A DNA stretch of 64,000 nt from Poa pratensis (taxonomy: Eukaryota > Streptophyta > Magnoliopsida > Poales > Poaceae): assembly GCA_947311845.1 (NCBI GenBank), contig CAMZMU010000096.1, positions 13,424,518 to 13,488,517 of the forward strand, in the 5' to 3' direction. This document shows positions 10,861-23,427 of this stretch, one piece after another. The translations under genes and the position numbers were made by a program. The number at the start of each line of letters is the position of its first letter. Position 1 is the stretch's first letter. Below the pieces are notes generated by a model. The model saw nothing but the letters and a program-made list of their open reading frames with translations. It was not told where the DNA came from and made no database searches.

Positions 10861-13497
10861 TTCTACTCGTCCTCGAGTAGGTAAAACGATAACAACAAAT
10901 AATTTCTGAGGAGACATGCTTTCACACAATCTTGATCAATATATTGCAAGGCTCATGTCATGAATGAAGTGACTCAAAGCAATGATCTATAGTTTGCTAA
11001 CAAATAGATAAAGAGTAAACAATGAATCATATAAGCAAAAACTTTTCATGAATAGTACTTTCAAGACAAGCATCAAAAAGTTTTGCATAAGAGGTAACTC
11101 ATAAAGCAATAGATTCAAAGTAAAAGGCATTGAAGCAACACAAAGGATGATTAAGTTTCAGCATTGCTTTCAACTTGTAACATGTATATCTCATGGATAG
11201 TTGTCAACATAAAGCAATATAACAAGTGCAATAAGTAAATATGTAAGAATCAATGCACACAAAGTTGACACAAGTGTTTGCTTCTAAGATAGAAAGGAGT
11301 AGGTAAACTGACTCAACATAAAGTAAAAGATAGGCCCTTCGCAGAGGGAAGCAGGGATTAAATCATGTGCTAGAGCTTTTTAAGTTTTCGAAAGCATATA
11401 GAGAGCACAAAATAAGTATTTGAGAGGTGTTTGTTGTTGTCAACGAATGGTAGTGGGCACTCTAACCCCCTTGTCAACCAGACTTTCAAGAGCGGCTCCC
11501 ATGAAGGACGTTATCTCTACCAGCAAGGTAGATCATCCCTCTTCTCTTTTGTTTACACATGTATTTTAGTTTCTTTATAGATGACACTCCTCCCAACCTT
11601 TTGCTTACACAAGCCATGGCTAACCGAATCCTCGGGTGCCTTCCAACATTCACATACCATGGAGGAGTGTCTATTGCAAATTAAGTTGCTTACTGATAAA
11701 TCAGGGCAAAACATGTGAAGAGAATTATTAATGAAAGTTGTAATTAATTGGGGCTGGGCACCCCGTTGCCAGCTCTTTTTGCAAATTATTGGATAAGCGG
11801 ATGTATATGCCACTAGTCCATTGGTGAAAGTCTGTCAGAAGTAAATGACAAGATTGAAAGATAAAACACCACATACTTCCTCATGAGCTATAAAACATTG
11901 ACACAAATAAGGAGTAATAAAGTTTTGAATAGTTTAAAGGTAGCACATGAAATATTTACTTGGAATGGCAGGAAATACCACATAGTAGGTAGGTATGGTG
12001 GACACAAATGGCATGGGTTTTGGCTCAAGTTTTGGATGCACGAGAAGCATTCCCTCTCAGTACAGAGTTTAGGCTAGCAAGGTTGTTTGAAGCAAACACA
12101 AGTATAAACCGGTACAGCAAGAATCACATAAAAACATATTGCAAGTATTATAAGACTCTACACTGTCTTCCTTGTTGCTCAAACATTTTACCAGAAAATA
12201 TCTAGACCTTAGAGAGAACAAATATGCATCCCAAGTCTCAACAAGCTCTACGGTAGTTCTCCACTACTAGGCTTTAACTACATGATGCAAGAGCTTAAAC
12301 ATGATCTACTTGAGAGCTCAAAACAATTGCAAAGCATCAAATCGAAACAAGACAATGATCTACAAGAATGCATATGTCTTTTCCAATACCAACTACTACA
12401 TGTAGCATTTTCTTTCTTCCAAACAAACACCAATCAATTTATTTAAACATAAACTCTCCAAATGATAATATAATGCAGCAAGAGAGTATTTATAAACAAG
12501 TGCTAACAGCTCGAAGAGATGCATGAAAAACAGGAGCTAAAAGCACTGCAGTAGCTAGTTAAGAATACTCAACAAATATAAGTGAAGAACATGAGTATTC
12601 ACATGAAAAAGCGGAGCGTGTCTCTCTCCCACACAAGGATTGCTAGGATCCGAATTTATTCAAACAAAAACAAAAATAAAAACACACAGACGCTCCAAGT
12701 AAAGCGCATAAGATGTGAAAGAATTAAAATATAGTTTCACTAGAGATGACCTGATAAGTTTGTTGATGAAGAAGGGGATGCCTTGGGCATCCCCAAGCTT
12801 AGACGCTTGAGTCTCTCTGAATATGGTTGGGATGAACCACGGGGGCATCCCCAAGCTTAGGCTTTTCACTCTTCTTGATCACATAATATCACCCTTCTCG
12901 CTTGATCCTTGAAAACTTCCTTCACACCAAACTCAAGACAGTTCTCATTAGAGGGTTAGTGCATAATCAAAAATTCTCATATTCTGTAATGATACAATCA
13001 ATCCCAAAGCTTCTGGACATTAGCTACAGCCACCAATGCTTTGTGGAGCAAAGAAATCCACACAAACACAGTAAAAGAGCGAATGCAAAACAAAAGGCAG
13101 AATCTGTCAAAAACAGAACAGTCTGGAATGACGAATTTTTTCGAGGCACTTAAGTTGCTCAGATGGATCTGGCCTAAAATAATGAAAGTTGCGTACATAT
13201 CTCAGGAATATGCGTGATTTTTTCAGAATTTTTTGAATTTTCTACAGGGAGATAAGCTCAAATCCGTGACAGCTAAAAATCTGTCACTGCGCAGAAATCC
13301 AAATCTTGCATCAACTTTCAATATAGAACTTTACTTGGCACAACATTGCGATAAAATAAAGATACAAAGGAGTTGCTACAGAAGTAACAAAACTCCTTGA
13401 CTCAAAGAAAACAAAAATAACAGCAAATAAAAACGATGGGTTGTCTCCCATAAGCGCTTTTCTTTAACGCCTTTCAGCTAGGCGCAGAAAGTGAAAA
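10861..13497 (-). other. noncoding internal region of the Gypsy element
   Basis: AT-rich DNA of 2.6 kb where pol would normally lie. No reverse-transcriptase, RNase H or integrase motif and no long frame was seen on the minus strand. It carries two extra copies of the polypurine-tract 16-mer (12787-12802 and 12845-12860), 58 bp apart. Confidence 0.7.
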
Positions 13498-15604
13498 TCA
13501 AGTGTTGTCAAGAGAAGAAGCATCAACATCATAACTTGCTCTAACAATAGAGTCAAAAGGTAACTTCATTCTCTTCCTAGGGAAGTGTTCCATACCTTTC
13601 TTGAGAGGAAATTGGTACCTTATATTACCTTCTTTCATATCAATGATGGCACCAACAGTTCGAAGAAAAGGTCTTCCCAAAACAATAGGACAAGATGCAT
13701 TGCATTCAATATCCATAACAATAAAATCAACGGGGACAAGGTTATTGTTTACTGTAATAAAAACATCATTAACTCGCCCCAAAGGTTTCTTCATAGCATT
13801 ATCAGCGAGAAAAACATCCAAATAACAATGTTCCAAAGGTGGCAAATCAAGAATATCATAAAGCTTCTTGGGCAAAACGAAATACTTGCACCAAGATCAC
13901 ACAAGGCATTGCAATCAAAATCATTCACCTTTACCTTAATGATGGGTTCCCAACCATCTTCTAATTTCCTAGGAATAGAAGCTTTAAGTTTCAACTTCTC
14001 CTCCCTAGCTTGCAAAAGAGCATTTGTAATATGCTTTGTAAAAGCCAAATTAATAGTGCTAGCATTGGGACTTCTAGCTAATTTTTGCAAGAACATAATA
14101 ACTTCAGAGATGTTACAATCATCAAAATCAAAATCATTATTGTCAATGGTGGTGGAACCATTGTCTCCAATAGTTTGAAAAATTTCAGCACTTTTATCAG
14201 AAAAAGTTTCAGCAGTTTTAGGCAATTTCAAACGCTTTGCAGAAGTAGTAGAGACATTACCAACACCAATAACATTACCATCAATAGTAGGAGGCTTACT
14301 AGCATGTGAAACATTAGCATTACTAGTGGTGGTGATAGTACAAACTCTAACTATACTATTCTCTTTTTCAAGTTCTTCCTCTTTTTCCCACCTAGCATGC
14401 AATTCAGCCAACATCCTAATATTATTATCAATTCGAACTTGGATGGCATTTGCTGTAGCAAATGACTTATATCTTTAACTTCATTAGGCATAACTTTCAG
14501 TTTTAGAATTTCAACATCATGAGCAAGACTATCAACTTTAGAGCAAGATCATCAATTTTTTCAAACTTTTCCTCAACAGTTTTATTGAAAGCTTTTTGTG
14601 TGCTAATAAATTCTTTAAGCATAGCTTCAAGATCAGAGGACACACTTCTATTGTTGCTGTAGGAATTACCATAAGAATTGCCATAACCATTTGAAGGATA
14701 AGGCTTATATTGTTGCTACCAAAATTATTCCTATAAGCATTGTTGTTGAAGTTGTTGTTTTTAATGAAGTTTACATCAACATGCTCTTCTTGAGCAACCA
14801 ATGAAGCTAAAGGAACATTATTAGGATCAACATGAGATCTACCATTCACAAGCATAGACATAATAGCATCAATCTTATCACTCAAAGAGGAGGTTTCTTC
14901 AACAGAATTTACCTTCTTACCTTGAGGAGCTCTTTCGGTGTGCCATTCGGAATAGTTGATCATCATATCATCAAGTAGCTTTGTTGCTGCACCTAAAGTG
15001 ATGGACATAAAGGTTCCTCCAGAGGCTGAATCCAATAAGTTCCTTGAGGAAAAATTTAATCCTGCATAAAAGGTTTGGATGATCATCCAAGTAGTCAGTC
15101 CATGAGTGGGACAATTCTTCACCAAAGATTTCATTCTTTCCCAAGCTTGAGCAACATGTTCATTATCAAGTTGTTTAAAATTCATAATGCTACTTCTCAA
15201 GGATATAATCTTAGCAGGAGGATAATATTTCCCTATGAAAGCATCTTTGCATTTTGTCCAAGAATAATACTATTTCTAGGCAAAGAAAGCAACCATTCTT
15301 TAGCTCTTCCTCTCAAGGAGAAAGGAAAAAGTTTCAGTTTTATAATATCCCCATCCATATCCTTATACTTTTGCATTTCACAAAGTTCAACAAAGTTATT
15401 AAGATGGGCAGCAGCATCATCAGTACTAACACCAGAAAATTGCTCTTTCATAACAAGATTTAATAGAGCAGGTTTAATTTCATAAAATTCTGCTGTAGAA
15501 GCAGGTGGAGCAATAGGAGTGCATATGAAATCATTGTTGTTTGTGCTAGTGAAGTCACACAACTTAGTGTTCTCAGGAGTACTCATTTTGAAAAACAAAA
15601 TCAA
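13498..15604 (-). pseudogene. gag-protease of the Gypsy element, frameshifted
   Basis: Successive minus-strand frames make up one gag-pro gene. The first (15604-15233, likely start at 15586, MSTPENTKLCDF) contains the retrotransposon gag core (LKLFPFSLRGRAKEWLLSLP). It continues at 15200-14538 (NEHVAQAWERMKSLVKNCPTHG) and 14414-13791. The last of these holds a retropepsin active-site block (NALCDLGASISFCPRS, catalytic Asp). Protease continues in another frame at 13875-13498 (DFIVMDIECNASCPIVLGRPFL) and ends at a stop. Frame changes fall near 15215, 14480 and 13870. The gag would package element RNA and the protease would process it. The frame breaks make this copy non-coding as written. Confidence 0.85.
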
Positions 15605-15746
15605 ACTGAATTAAACAAGTAACTAATTTTTTTGTGTTTTTGATAAAGAGAGCAAACAAGACTAAATAAAAATAAACTAAGCAAGACAAATAACAAAGTA
15701 AAGAGATTGGGTGTGAGAGACTCCCCTTGCAGAAGCAATTCGGTTT

Positions 15747-15764
15747 TCCCCGGCAACGGCGCCA
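15747..15764 (-). other. primer-binding site, tRNA-Asp
   Basis: The plus strand reads TCCCCGGCAACGGCGCCA, which matches the 3' end of plant tRNA-Asp with its CCA. On the minus strand this is the complementary primer site, seven bases inside the 5' LTR. Known grass Gypsy elements commonly use this primer. Confidence 0.88.
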
Positions 15765-15771
15765 GAAAACG

Positions 15772-17421
15772 TGTTGGTGGCTCTAGTTGACGAGGGAATA
15801 TCCCCGGCAACAGTGCCAGAAACAATGCTTGTACGTCACACGTCAGTTGGGAACCCCAAGAGGAAGGTATGATGAGTGCAGCAGCAAGTTTTCCCTCAGT
15901 ATGAAACCAAGGTTTAATCGAACCAGTAGGAAAACGAGGTTTGCTTCGAAGGTGTTGGTGAAGGAGTGTAGTGCGGCGCAACACCAGGGATTCCGGTGCC
16001 AACGTGGAACCTGCACAACACAATCAAATTACTTTGCCCCAACTTAACAGTGAGGTTGTCAATCTCACCGGCTTGCTGAAAACAAAGGGTTAAACGTATC
16101 GAATGGAAATGATGTTTGTTTGCATAAAACAGTAGAGAACAATGATTGCAGTAGATTGTATTTCAGATGTAAAAGAATGGACCGGGGTCCACAGTTCACT
16201 AGTGGTGTCTCTCCAATAAGATAACTAACATGCTGGGTAAACAAATTACAGCTGGGCAATTGACAATTGATAAGTGCATATAACATGCATGTGTGAGCTG
16301 TGGTGTCTACTATGAGATTCATTTGGGCATTACGACAAAGTACATAGACCGCTATCCAGCATGCATCTATGCCTAAATAGTCCACTTTCCGGTTAACATC
16401 CGTACCCCTTCCAGTATTAAGTTGCAAGCAACAGACAATTGCATTAAGTAATGTGCGTAATGTAAACAATACATTCATCCTTGAATAAAGCATTGCTGTT
16501 TTACCCCTAGTGGCAACAACACATCTACAACCTTAGAACTTGCTGTCACTATCCCAGGTTAAATAGAGGTTGAACCCAACTATCATGCATAAATACCCCC
16601 TCTTGGAGTTACAAGTATTCACTTGGCCAAGGCTTCAACAAGTAACGGAGAGCATGCAAGATCACAAATGACATAGACATGATAATATAATATTCAGCTC
16701 CACATAGGTATCAATATAAGTCAGATCCCAGCAAACACAACATGTAGCATTACAATAAGATGATCTTGATCATGATAGGCAGCTCACAAGATCTAAACAT
16801 GATGGCACAAGTGGAGAAGACAACCATCTAGCTACTGCTATGGACCCATAGTCCAAGGATGAACTACTCACGCATCACTCCGGAGGCGGGCATGGCGATG
16901 TAGAGCCCTCCGGTGATGATTCCCCTCTCCGGCAGGGTGCCGGGAAGAGCTTCAGAACCCCCCGAGTTAGGGTTGACGACGGCGGCGGCAGCGAATATGT
17001 TCTGGATGAAAGGCTCGGTGTTTTAGGGTTTTCACGTCTCGGGGAATAAATAGGCGAAGGGGCGATGTCGGCGGACCCCCGAGGGGCCCAAACCACAGGC
17101 AGGCGCGGCTGGGCCCACTGCCGCGCCGCCAGGTGGTTTGGCCACCTCGTGGCTCTCCTTCGTCTCTCCTTCGGACTCCGTGTACGTGCTGGAAAAATAG
17201 GGACTTGGCCTTTTGTTTCGTGCAATTCCGAGAATATTTCCAGAAGTAACTTTCTGAAACCAAAAACAGCAGAAAACAGGGAACTGGCACTGTGGCATCT
17301 TGTTAATAGGTTAGTCCCAGAAAATGCATAAAAGTGATATGAAGTGTATATAAAACATGTAGCAAATGGTATAATATAAGCATGGAACAGCAGAAATTAT
17401 GGATACGTTGGAGACGTATCA
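15772..17421 (-). repeat. 5' LTR of the Gypsy element
   Basis: 1650 bp, the promoter-bearing LTR in element orientation. It starts (minus strand, 17421) with TGATACGTCTCC and ends (15772) at the CA next to the primer site. It is the longer copy in the GC-rich part (17101-17206). Confidence 0.92.
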
Positions 17422-17710
17422 CACCCGCCTTTCTATCTAAAAGTAATCAATGTAAACAACTGAAATACACCACAATTTACATATGGTTAACTACGCCTCT
17501 CTGTCTCACATGGACCCACCAAACCATTATTCGAAGATGAGACTGGAAAACAAACTAGTACTTTTTTGGACAACAAGAGAGCCAGAGGCGCCAATTTCAT
17601 TCAGCTCAACTCCACCAAACAGCATGAGTAGACAAACTAGTACTTGACACTTAATACAAACCAGAATGATCTATTTAGTTTCACCTCAACTAAATAGTCT
17701 TCTACTATAG

Positions 17711-18714
17711 TGTCGTGGTGGTATCACGGCAGATGCTATAGGATGGCTAAAGTGTGGGGCCGATGGACGCTGGTGGAATCCGGGAGAGGGCTAGCGTGCT
17801 AAGAAGCACACACGAAGAACACCACAGCACACCAAGATATACCCAGGTTCAGGGCCCTCGTGAGGAGGTAAAACCCCTACTCCTGCCTGTCTCTCTGTAT
17901 ATATCTCGGTATCACAAATACAAGCTCGCTCCTTGAGCTGTATCACATGACAATGGGGAAGAACACAAGGTAGAAAGATGAAGCTACGTGAAGAAGTGTC
18001 TCTCAGGGCATCGTCCCTCACGCAGGAGGGGGCAAGGGCATATATAGGCTAAACCGGGTTACCGGAATACCCCTTGCAACGGTCACCTCTCCGTACCAGC
18101 ACTGCAGACACGCACGCCTGCACGTCATGATTGTCTCTGCATAGTGGACAGGACGTGGCTTGCCCATGTCCTGTCCCATATCTCTGCTCCAAAGTATGCC
18201 CGAGGTCAGCGACAAGACAGGACCTGCCCATGCCTCTGCCTCGCAGTCTGTCTCCGGATAAGCCGGAGTCGTCGGTGGAATGATGGCCTGCCATCTCGGT
18301 CTCCTGCACGCCCCCGTGTCAGGCGCTTCTGTGTCAGGCGCTCCCGTGCCAGACGAGAGGTGACAGGAGCATTGACTCTTGTCCGACATTAAGATAACCG
18401 CATGGATATGCCGGATCCTCCTTCCTCTAATATTCTTCCATGCATATAAGAAAACACACAAGTTACCGACATACATATGTCGGTTATGCTATCTCGGATC
18501 CTTATCTAGGATCCCTTGTCTCGGTCGACACATGCCGGCTGTCACCAGCATGGTATCTCGTCCCTTCAGGCCTGGGTTAACTCGGTACGCTTATGTCGGT
18601 TTGCGCCTACACCGCGCTCCTAAGTCCAGGTATGCCGGTTTTTACTGTAACCTGGCCCACACCAGGGCATAGCTTTTACCACACCATGACCCTACCCGGG
18701 GGTAGCCCCCGACA
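17711..18714 (+). mobile_element. solo LTR with TSD TATAG
   Basis: A 1004-bp sequence that begins TGTCGTGGTGG and ends GTAGCCCCCGACA. It is bounded by the 5-bp duplication TATAG (17706-17710 and 18715-18719). TG...CA ends, a 5-bp duplication and no internal region are what unequal recombination between two LTRs leaves. Strand cannot be fixed from the sequence. A TATATAT motif near 17898 would fit a plus-strand promoter. Family not identified. Confidence 0.85.
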
Positions 18715-18719
18715 TATAG

Positions 18720-20706
18720 AAACTTCTACGAATGTTTTCCCCCAACCTTACATTCTAAAATGCTCTACAGTGTTTTGTAGATATATAAGGATCCGATGGA
18801 AAATGACACACACAAACATGTTGACAATACTTACTTGGCTTTATGATAAGTGAAATCCACTGTAACAAGATAGTTCCTTAAACAACAAGCAATTTTATGT
18901 AATAAAATAAAAAATTAGTTTCACAGTAAGAAAAAATGTAATCATTAATAGCTGTATAAAAAACGTGCCTTAATATGCATGATCGTGTAAACATTATTGA
19001 TGCTAATTATACCAAAAAAACATTTCAGATGGTAAAATAAGATGACCATTAATGGCAAGGTAAACATTAGAAAGTAATTTTTTTGCTATAAATCAGACCT
19101 GGTCAGGTCAGTGCAGCTTCCAGAAACTACACAAAATTGTGATGGAACAAGGTTGAAGTTCCAATTTGTTTGATGAAACAAACAAGTTCAAATAGAGACT
19201 TCTAATGATGAGACGTTCTTGTTCCTGTAACATTGCGTCAAATGTTCTAGCGTTTTCCTGATGAAAACCATTTTTGTACTGAACTGCTGATTTGTTTTGT
19301 AACGTTGCATTAAGAGTACTTTTTAAACTGTGTGCTCAAGTGCAGCTGAAAGATTATGTTTTTGTTGATGATATACATTAAAATACTATTGAAACTTTGT
19401 ACTCACGTGATGTGAAAAGATCATGTTTTTATTTGATTATAAAACCTCCGTGCCAAATAATGTGAATGGTGCAGGCAAGAGATTTGTGAGGAAGGAGATT
19501 GGGATGGGCAAGTGAACCGGGTGAGTAAGGGTGTGTTTGGTTCAGTGGCTATCCACTGGTTGGTGAGGGATAGCCACTTTTCTGTTGGTTGCCCTGCGTT
19601 TGGTTAGGAGGCTGAGAGGTGGCAGGGCAGCCAGATTCGGAGAATATACCATCAAAAACTGGTTGGACTCCTCCGCCCAAATCGGCCGGACGAGGGCAAC
19701 CACTTGTGGTTGGCGTCCCTGGCCTCACCGCCGAATCGTTTTCTCACATGTCTCGCTCGTTCTCCTTCCTCTGTCTGTTCGTTTCTTGTCTCATTTTCCT
19801 CTCTCTCCCCGACCGTGGCTAGATCGGAGTTCCCGGTGGCCAGATCTAGCGCGACCAGGGCGACGTCTGTATGGGAACGGAGGGGGTCGGAACAAGAAAT
19901 CCTTTCCCCATCTGCTCTTGTGTTTGCTCTCTCTCTCTCTCTCTCGTGTCCTCTGTTTTCTCTCTCTCCGCTCAAACCAGGACAGGAAGCGGCCATGGGC
20001 GCGCGGTGGCCCGCTAGTGTATTCTGGCGACTCAAAACTGTAGACAAAGCTCCAGCGTTTTGACTTTATGAACAGTACATGACAAATTAAGTAGCAACCC
20101 TTTAGTGTATTCTGGCGACTCAAAACTGTAGACAAAGCTCGGCTCGTAGTTCTAGTAGGGAGCAACACACTGCCCGGGCTTCTTAACGCGGGGAACTGAA
20201 CAAGGCTCGGCTGATGATACCAGTTTGCCTCGATGTAGCGATCAACGCAGGTGATTGAAACTGCTCTCGCTTCCTTCAAGGTTGATACTGGTACGGCGTC
20301 CTCGACGGCGTACGGCGTCCGTGGCGCCTGCTGCTAGGTGATTGACCTTGTTTATGTTACAAACAGTTATCTTTTGGAATGACGCGGTGCGTGATTGATT
20401 CGTGTAGCGGAATCAGCGACGGGGTTACCGGGCAACGGGATTAGCCTAGACGCTCAACGCGTTTGATACTCATCATCCAGTGCTTTTTTGATCGTTGGAT
20501 CTCTTAAGTGTATGGCTCAGATGGTTGGATCTGCCCCGCTCTCTTTATATTAGTTGAGATATATGACCTGTTTGTTCTGTTCCTGCCTTCCCTTTGCTAT
20601 CAATGATTGCTGAACAGGCAAATCTTTCTTTTAAATGCACCTGCTGGATACATATGTCTAAATATTCTACTGTTGTTGGCTGGCTATCTGTTCGTTCTTA
20701 ATGTAG
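18720..20706. other. intergenic DNA: short repeats, no gene seen
   Basis: 18720-19500 is AT-rich without open frames. A GGTGTGTTTGGTTC motif near 19532 resembles the termini of grass hAT or Harbinger MITEs, but no matching end was found. A CT microsatellite lies near 19925-19945. A block TGTATTCTGGCGACTCAAAA plus 15 further bases is duplicated with 88-bp spacing (about 20018-20056 and 20105-20143). Frames at 19585-20060 are antiparallel and domain-free. Confidence 0.5.
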
Positions 20707-20996
20707 AAGCAACCTGAATCTGGGAAGGAGCAGGTTCCTGGAGATGGACAGCCTGCTGTTTCTGGAAGGGCTGCAGTAAAGGTATGTATGAACATTTTGT
20801 GTATGTACATTAGCAGCAGCAGCAGCTATGATTTTGTAGATTATTATAGTAAAGGTATGCAGGGAGTAACATTCGTGTTGACTGAGTAATCTGCATGCTC
20901 TTTTTAATGTAGAATTCAGCTGATTCTGGAAGAGGAACGGGCCCAGAGATTGAGGCAGTCGCGCCAGTGCAGTTTGAGTGTCAAGGAGGCTTTTAA
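20707..20996 (+). pseudogene. two-exon fragment of an unrecognised gene
   Basis: Two short coding blocks with good splice signals. Block one (20707-20781, 25 codons) follows TTAATGTAG and ends at a GTATGT donor. Block two (20913-20996, 28 codons with a TAA stop) follows TTTTTAATGTAG. Both are in phase 0. The peptides begin KQPESGKEQVPGDG and NSADSGRGTGPEIE, with a shared pattern (S/D-SG-K/R...) suggesting duplicated small exons. No upstream exon with a start codon was found. It looks like the 3' end of a host gene, either captured by a transposon or left by a deletion. Confidence 0.4.
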
Positions 20997-21194
20997 GCTT
21001 AGTGATAGTACGTTGGAGTCCTAACATGGTAGGGGTGATTTCTAATTTATTTGGATACTTTGTTGGAAGCGAAACAACAACAGGTCTCACGTGGTATGCT
21101 GTGTGGTTTTGTCCAAATTTGTTGCGATTTTCTCTGTCACTACCAGTAGACAGTGGGGTTTTATCCCTTGTGACTGTTTGTGACCAGTAACTCT

Positions 21195-21257
21195 GCATGT
21201 GGATTTAAGCATGAGCTGGAGGCTCTGCAAGTGGATTTAAGCATGAGCTGGAGGTAT
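21195..21257. repeat. 34-bp tandem duplication
   Basis: TGCATGTGGATTTAAGCATG plus AGCTGGAGG is followed immediately by a near-identical copy starting TGCAAGTGG. Two units, one mismatch. Confidence 0.75.
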
Positions 21258-21278
21258 ATCCTAACGTTTTCACAGTAC

Positions 21279-21611
21279 CAATGCTGTCTCTTTGTTTTTT
21301 TTTCCCTTCCCTAAGGATACAAGTTGTAGTACCAGTTCAGACTTACAGCAACTCACACCACACACACGCACACACTCACACCCCTACTGCAAGCCTAAAC
21401 TAAGCCCTACACCCTATACCCGGCACGCCCGGTACGAGACTGGAGTTGTGGCACATAGGCGTGCGAACGGAGGATTTATTGACGAACAGAGCGCCCTAGT
21501 GAGACATCCCAGGAAAACGACCTCGCTGGGGATCGAACCCGGATGGGTGGCCTGGACACCGCCAGAGCCAACCATCGAGCCACAGGCTCGTTCTCAATGC
21601 TGTCTCTTTGT
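21279..21611 (-). mobile_element. tRNA-derived SINE with 17-bp TSDs and A tail
   Basis: The 17-bp sequence CAATGCTGTCTCTTTGT occurs at 21279-21295 and 21595-21611, bounding a 299-bp body (21296-21594). Read on the minus strand, the body has an A-box-like TGGCTCGATGG (21582-21572) and a B-box GGGTTCGATCCCC (21540-21528), as in tRNA-derived RNA polymerase III promoters. It ends in an A tract (the T run at 21296 on the plus strand). The tail region also contains a GTGTGTG-rich stretch. Confidence 0.85.
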
Positions 21612-23427
21612 CGCTCACTATTTTTTCTTGACTGCATGATATCTGAAAGATCTGTTTGTTTGAACAGAGAGCAAATTGAACTGCACTTAAGAAACTGTTG
21701 ACAAACTCGTCTAGTAGGTCGTTTGTCCAAAACCTGCAGATGCTCTTCCTTGAATCCGTCTGTCCAAGTGTCCATTAACCTCTAGATATTCTTCATAGAC
21801 TCGATTCCGTCTCTCCACTAACCTACAGATAAACAATATCCAAGTACTGTTTGGTTTTTTTTTCCCTGGACAGAACGTTTGTGGTCAACTAATTATAAGC
21901 CACTGATCATGTGAAAAAACATACTGAAGGATCTTTAGTTACCTTGGATAACTGATCCCACACTGGTTAAGATAAAGTTGGATACCAGATGTGCAACTTT
22001 TTTACCACCGCAAGAGCATCAAAGTCGACTCTCTGAAATGTTTTTCAGGTTCCCGTCTGCTTTGTTCTGCCATGTTGGAGTATGAGACGCTGAGGGTGTG
22101 TCCGAGGGTAAAAAATGATGCGGCAATAAACAACTAGATGGTGCTGGAAGTTTGTACTGGCGCGTCGGTTAGTGCCGAAGTTAGGTTGTGGGACCGGGGT
22201 TTACAAACTAATCTTATAAATACTCTTCTTAACTGATGGCTAGACAAACCGTTTGCTTTGTTACAAAAAAAATGAACCCGCAGTATTTCTTAGTAAACTC
22301 GAGAATGAAATAAGAAAAACAAATAACTAGTAATTGTACAACTCCACAACATAGATTATCTTTAACTAGCAAAATATCCGTGGGCTGCAACAGGTGAATA
22401 AAAGTTAAATAATTCTTGTGAACCCGTGCGTTGCAACGGGTTATCTAGATCAAACAATTTTAATGTCTAACAATGGTGATAGAGAAGAGGGGGAAATAAA
22501 ATACATAAGCCACATGTTTATGGATTTCGAGCATCTGGTATAAGTAGCGAAAAAATTACTACTTTGATAGTGAAATTTACCATCATAGCACTATAAGTTT
22601 TATTCTACTAAAAGCGAATTTAGAATGAATAACAACAAAACTGACAGTGGCCCTAAGAAAAGTGTATTATTCTTTTAAACTTTTGGATTTGTTTGGTTAA
22701 GAGTAAAAGTGAATGAATTGCCTAGGAATAGAAAATTTCATCGACCGTGCCATTGATCATTTGGTTCAACGGGGCTAAGGAAAACCATAGGAATTGCATA
22801 TCTTATATTTAAAGGAAAAAATGATAAGTTTACCATCTAGTTAGAACATTTTTCAAATTCTAACGCATGAAGAATGAGACCGAGACCTATAGTGGCATAT
22901 TAATATTTTAATTATTTTGAAATCTATACCATCTGATAGGTTTTTACAAGATAGGAATTTAGGAATTTGAATCAATTTAAACGGAGTTGTGGTTTGGGAG
23001 AAAACGGTCGGCGAAACTTAGCTATCTACTGCCCAGGGCGGCAGACAACAGTCTCTTGTGGATAGGGCTTGACAGTTTGCGTGTTCCATCTGAATACGCT
23101 TTCAGTTCTGGAAAACGTGTTTACAGTAGTACATTTATGGCAAAGGAAAACGCAAATCGTGGATTACGATCTTAGCTAGCTCTCAGATGGATCGATTGGT
23201 TCTCTGTAGCCTGTAGGTCTTCTTCTAGCTCGCGCACCGGTGGCACGGTGGTCGCCGGACCTGGCCGTTGGGCGCACCGGGAGGCCGGGCGATGGTGGGG
23301 ACGGGACGGCGGCGGCGGACCGCGGCCAGGGGAGGCGAAGCCGGCGGCGGGACAGCGCTGTGGTAAGCCAGCTATTTGGCACGGCGCCGCCACGGAGGTG
23401 CTCTCCGCGCTACCGTCGGGCGGGCTG
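21612..23427. other. intergenic DNA, probably decayed transposons
   Basis: No gene recognised. CCGTGCGTTGCAACGGG near 22426 is a motif often found at ends of old grass MITEs. A possible partner end (ATTATATAGTAGAGATA) lies near 24014, but the pairing is unproven. A TTTGTTTGGTTAAGAG motif lies near 22688. The GC-rich stretch from 23220 begins the decayed frame described next. Confidence 0.4.

Larger units (their letters stand above)
9200..17421 (-). mobile_element. complete Gypsy-type LTR retrotransposon, non-autonomous
   Basis: An 8222-bp element read on the minus strand and flanked by a 5-bp target duplication CACCC (9195-9199 and 17422-17426). The LTRs (9200-10843 and 15772-17421) begin TG and end CA in element orientation; the 5' LTR starts TGATACGTCTCCAACGTATC. 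A primer-binding site follows the 5' LTR and a polypurine tract precedes the 3' LTR. The only coding remnant is a gag-protease frame. No reverse transcriptase, RNase H or integrase was found in the 2.6 kb after protease, so it would depend on enzymes from a partner. The LTR start resembles the Triticeae Wham/Sumana type from memory; the family name is uncertain. Confidence 0.93.

Noticed and set aside
15747..15764. Possible tRNA-Asp gene
   Set aside because: Only the 3' 18 bases match. The position next to the LTR identifies it as a primer-binding site.
19585..20047. Overlapping 119-152-codon frames on both strands
   Set aside because: No domain and no splice or promoter support. They span a CT microsatellite and a local duplication.
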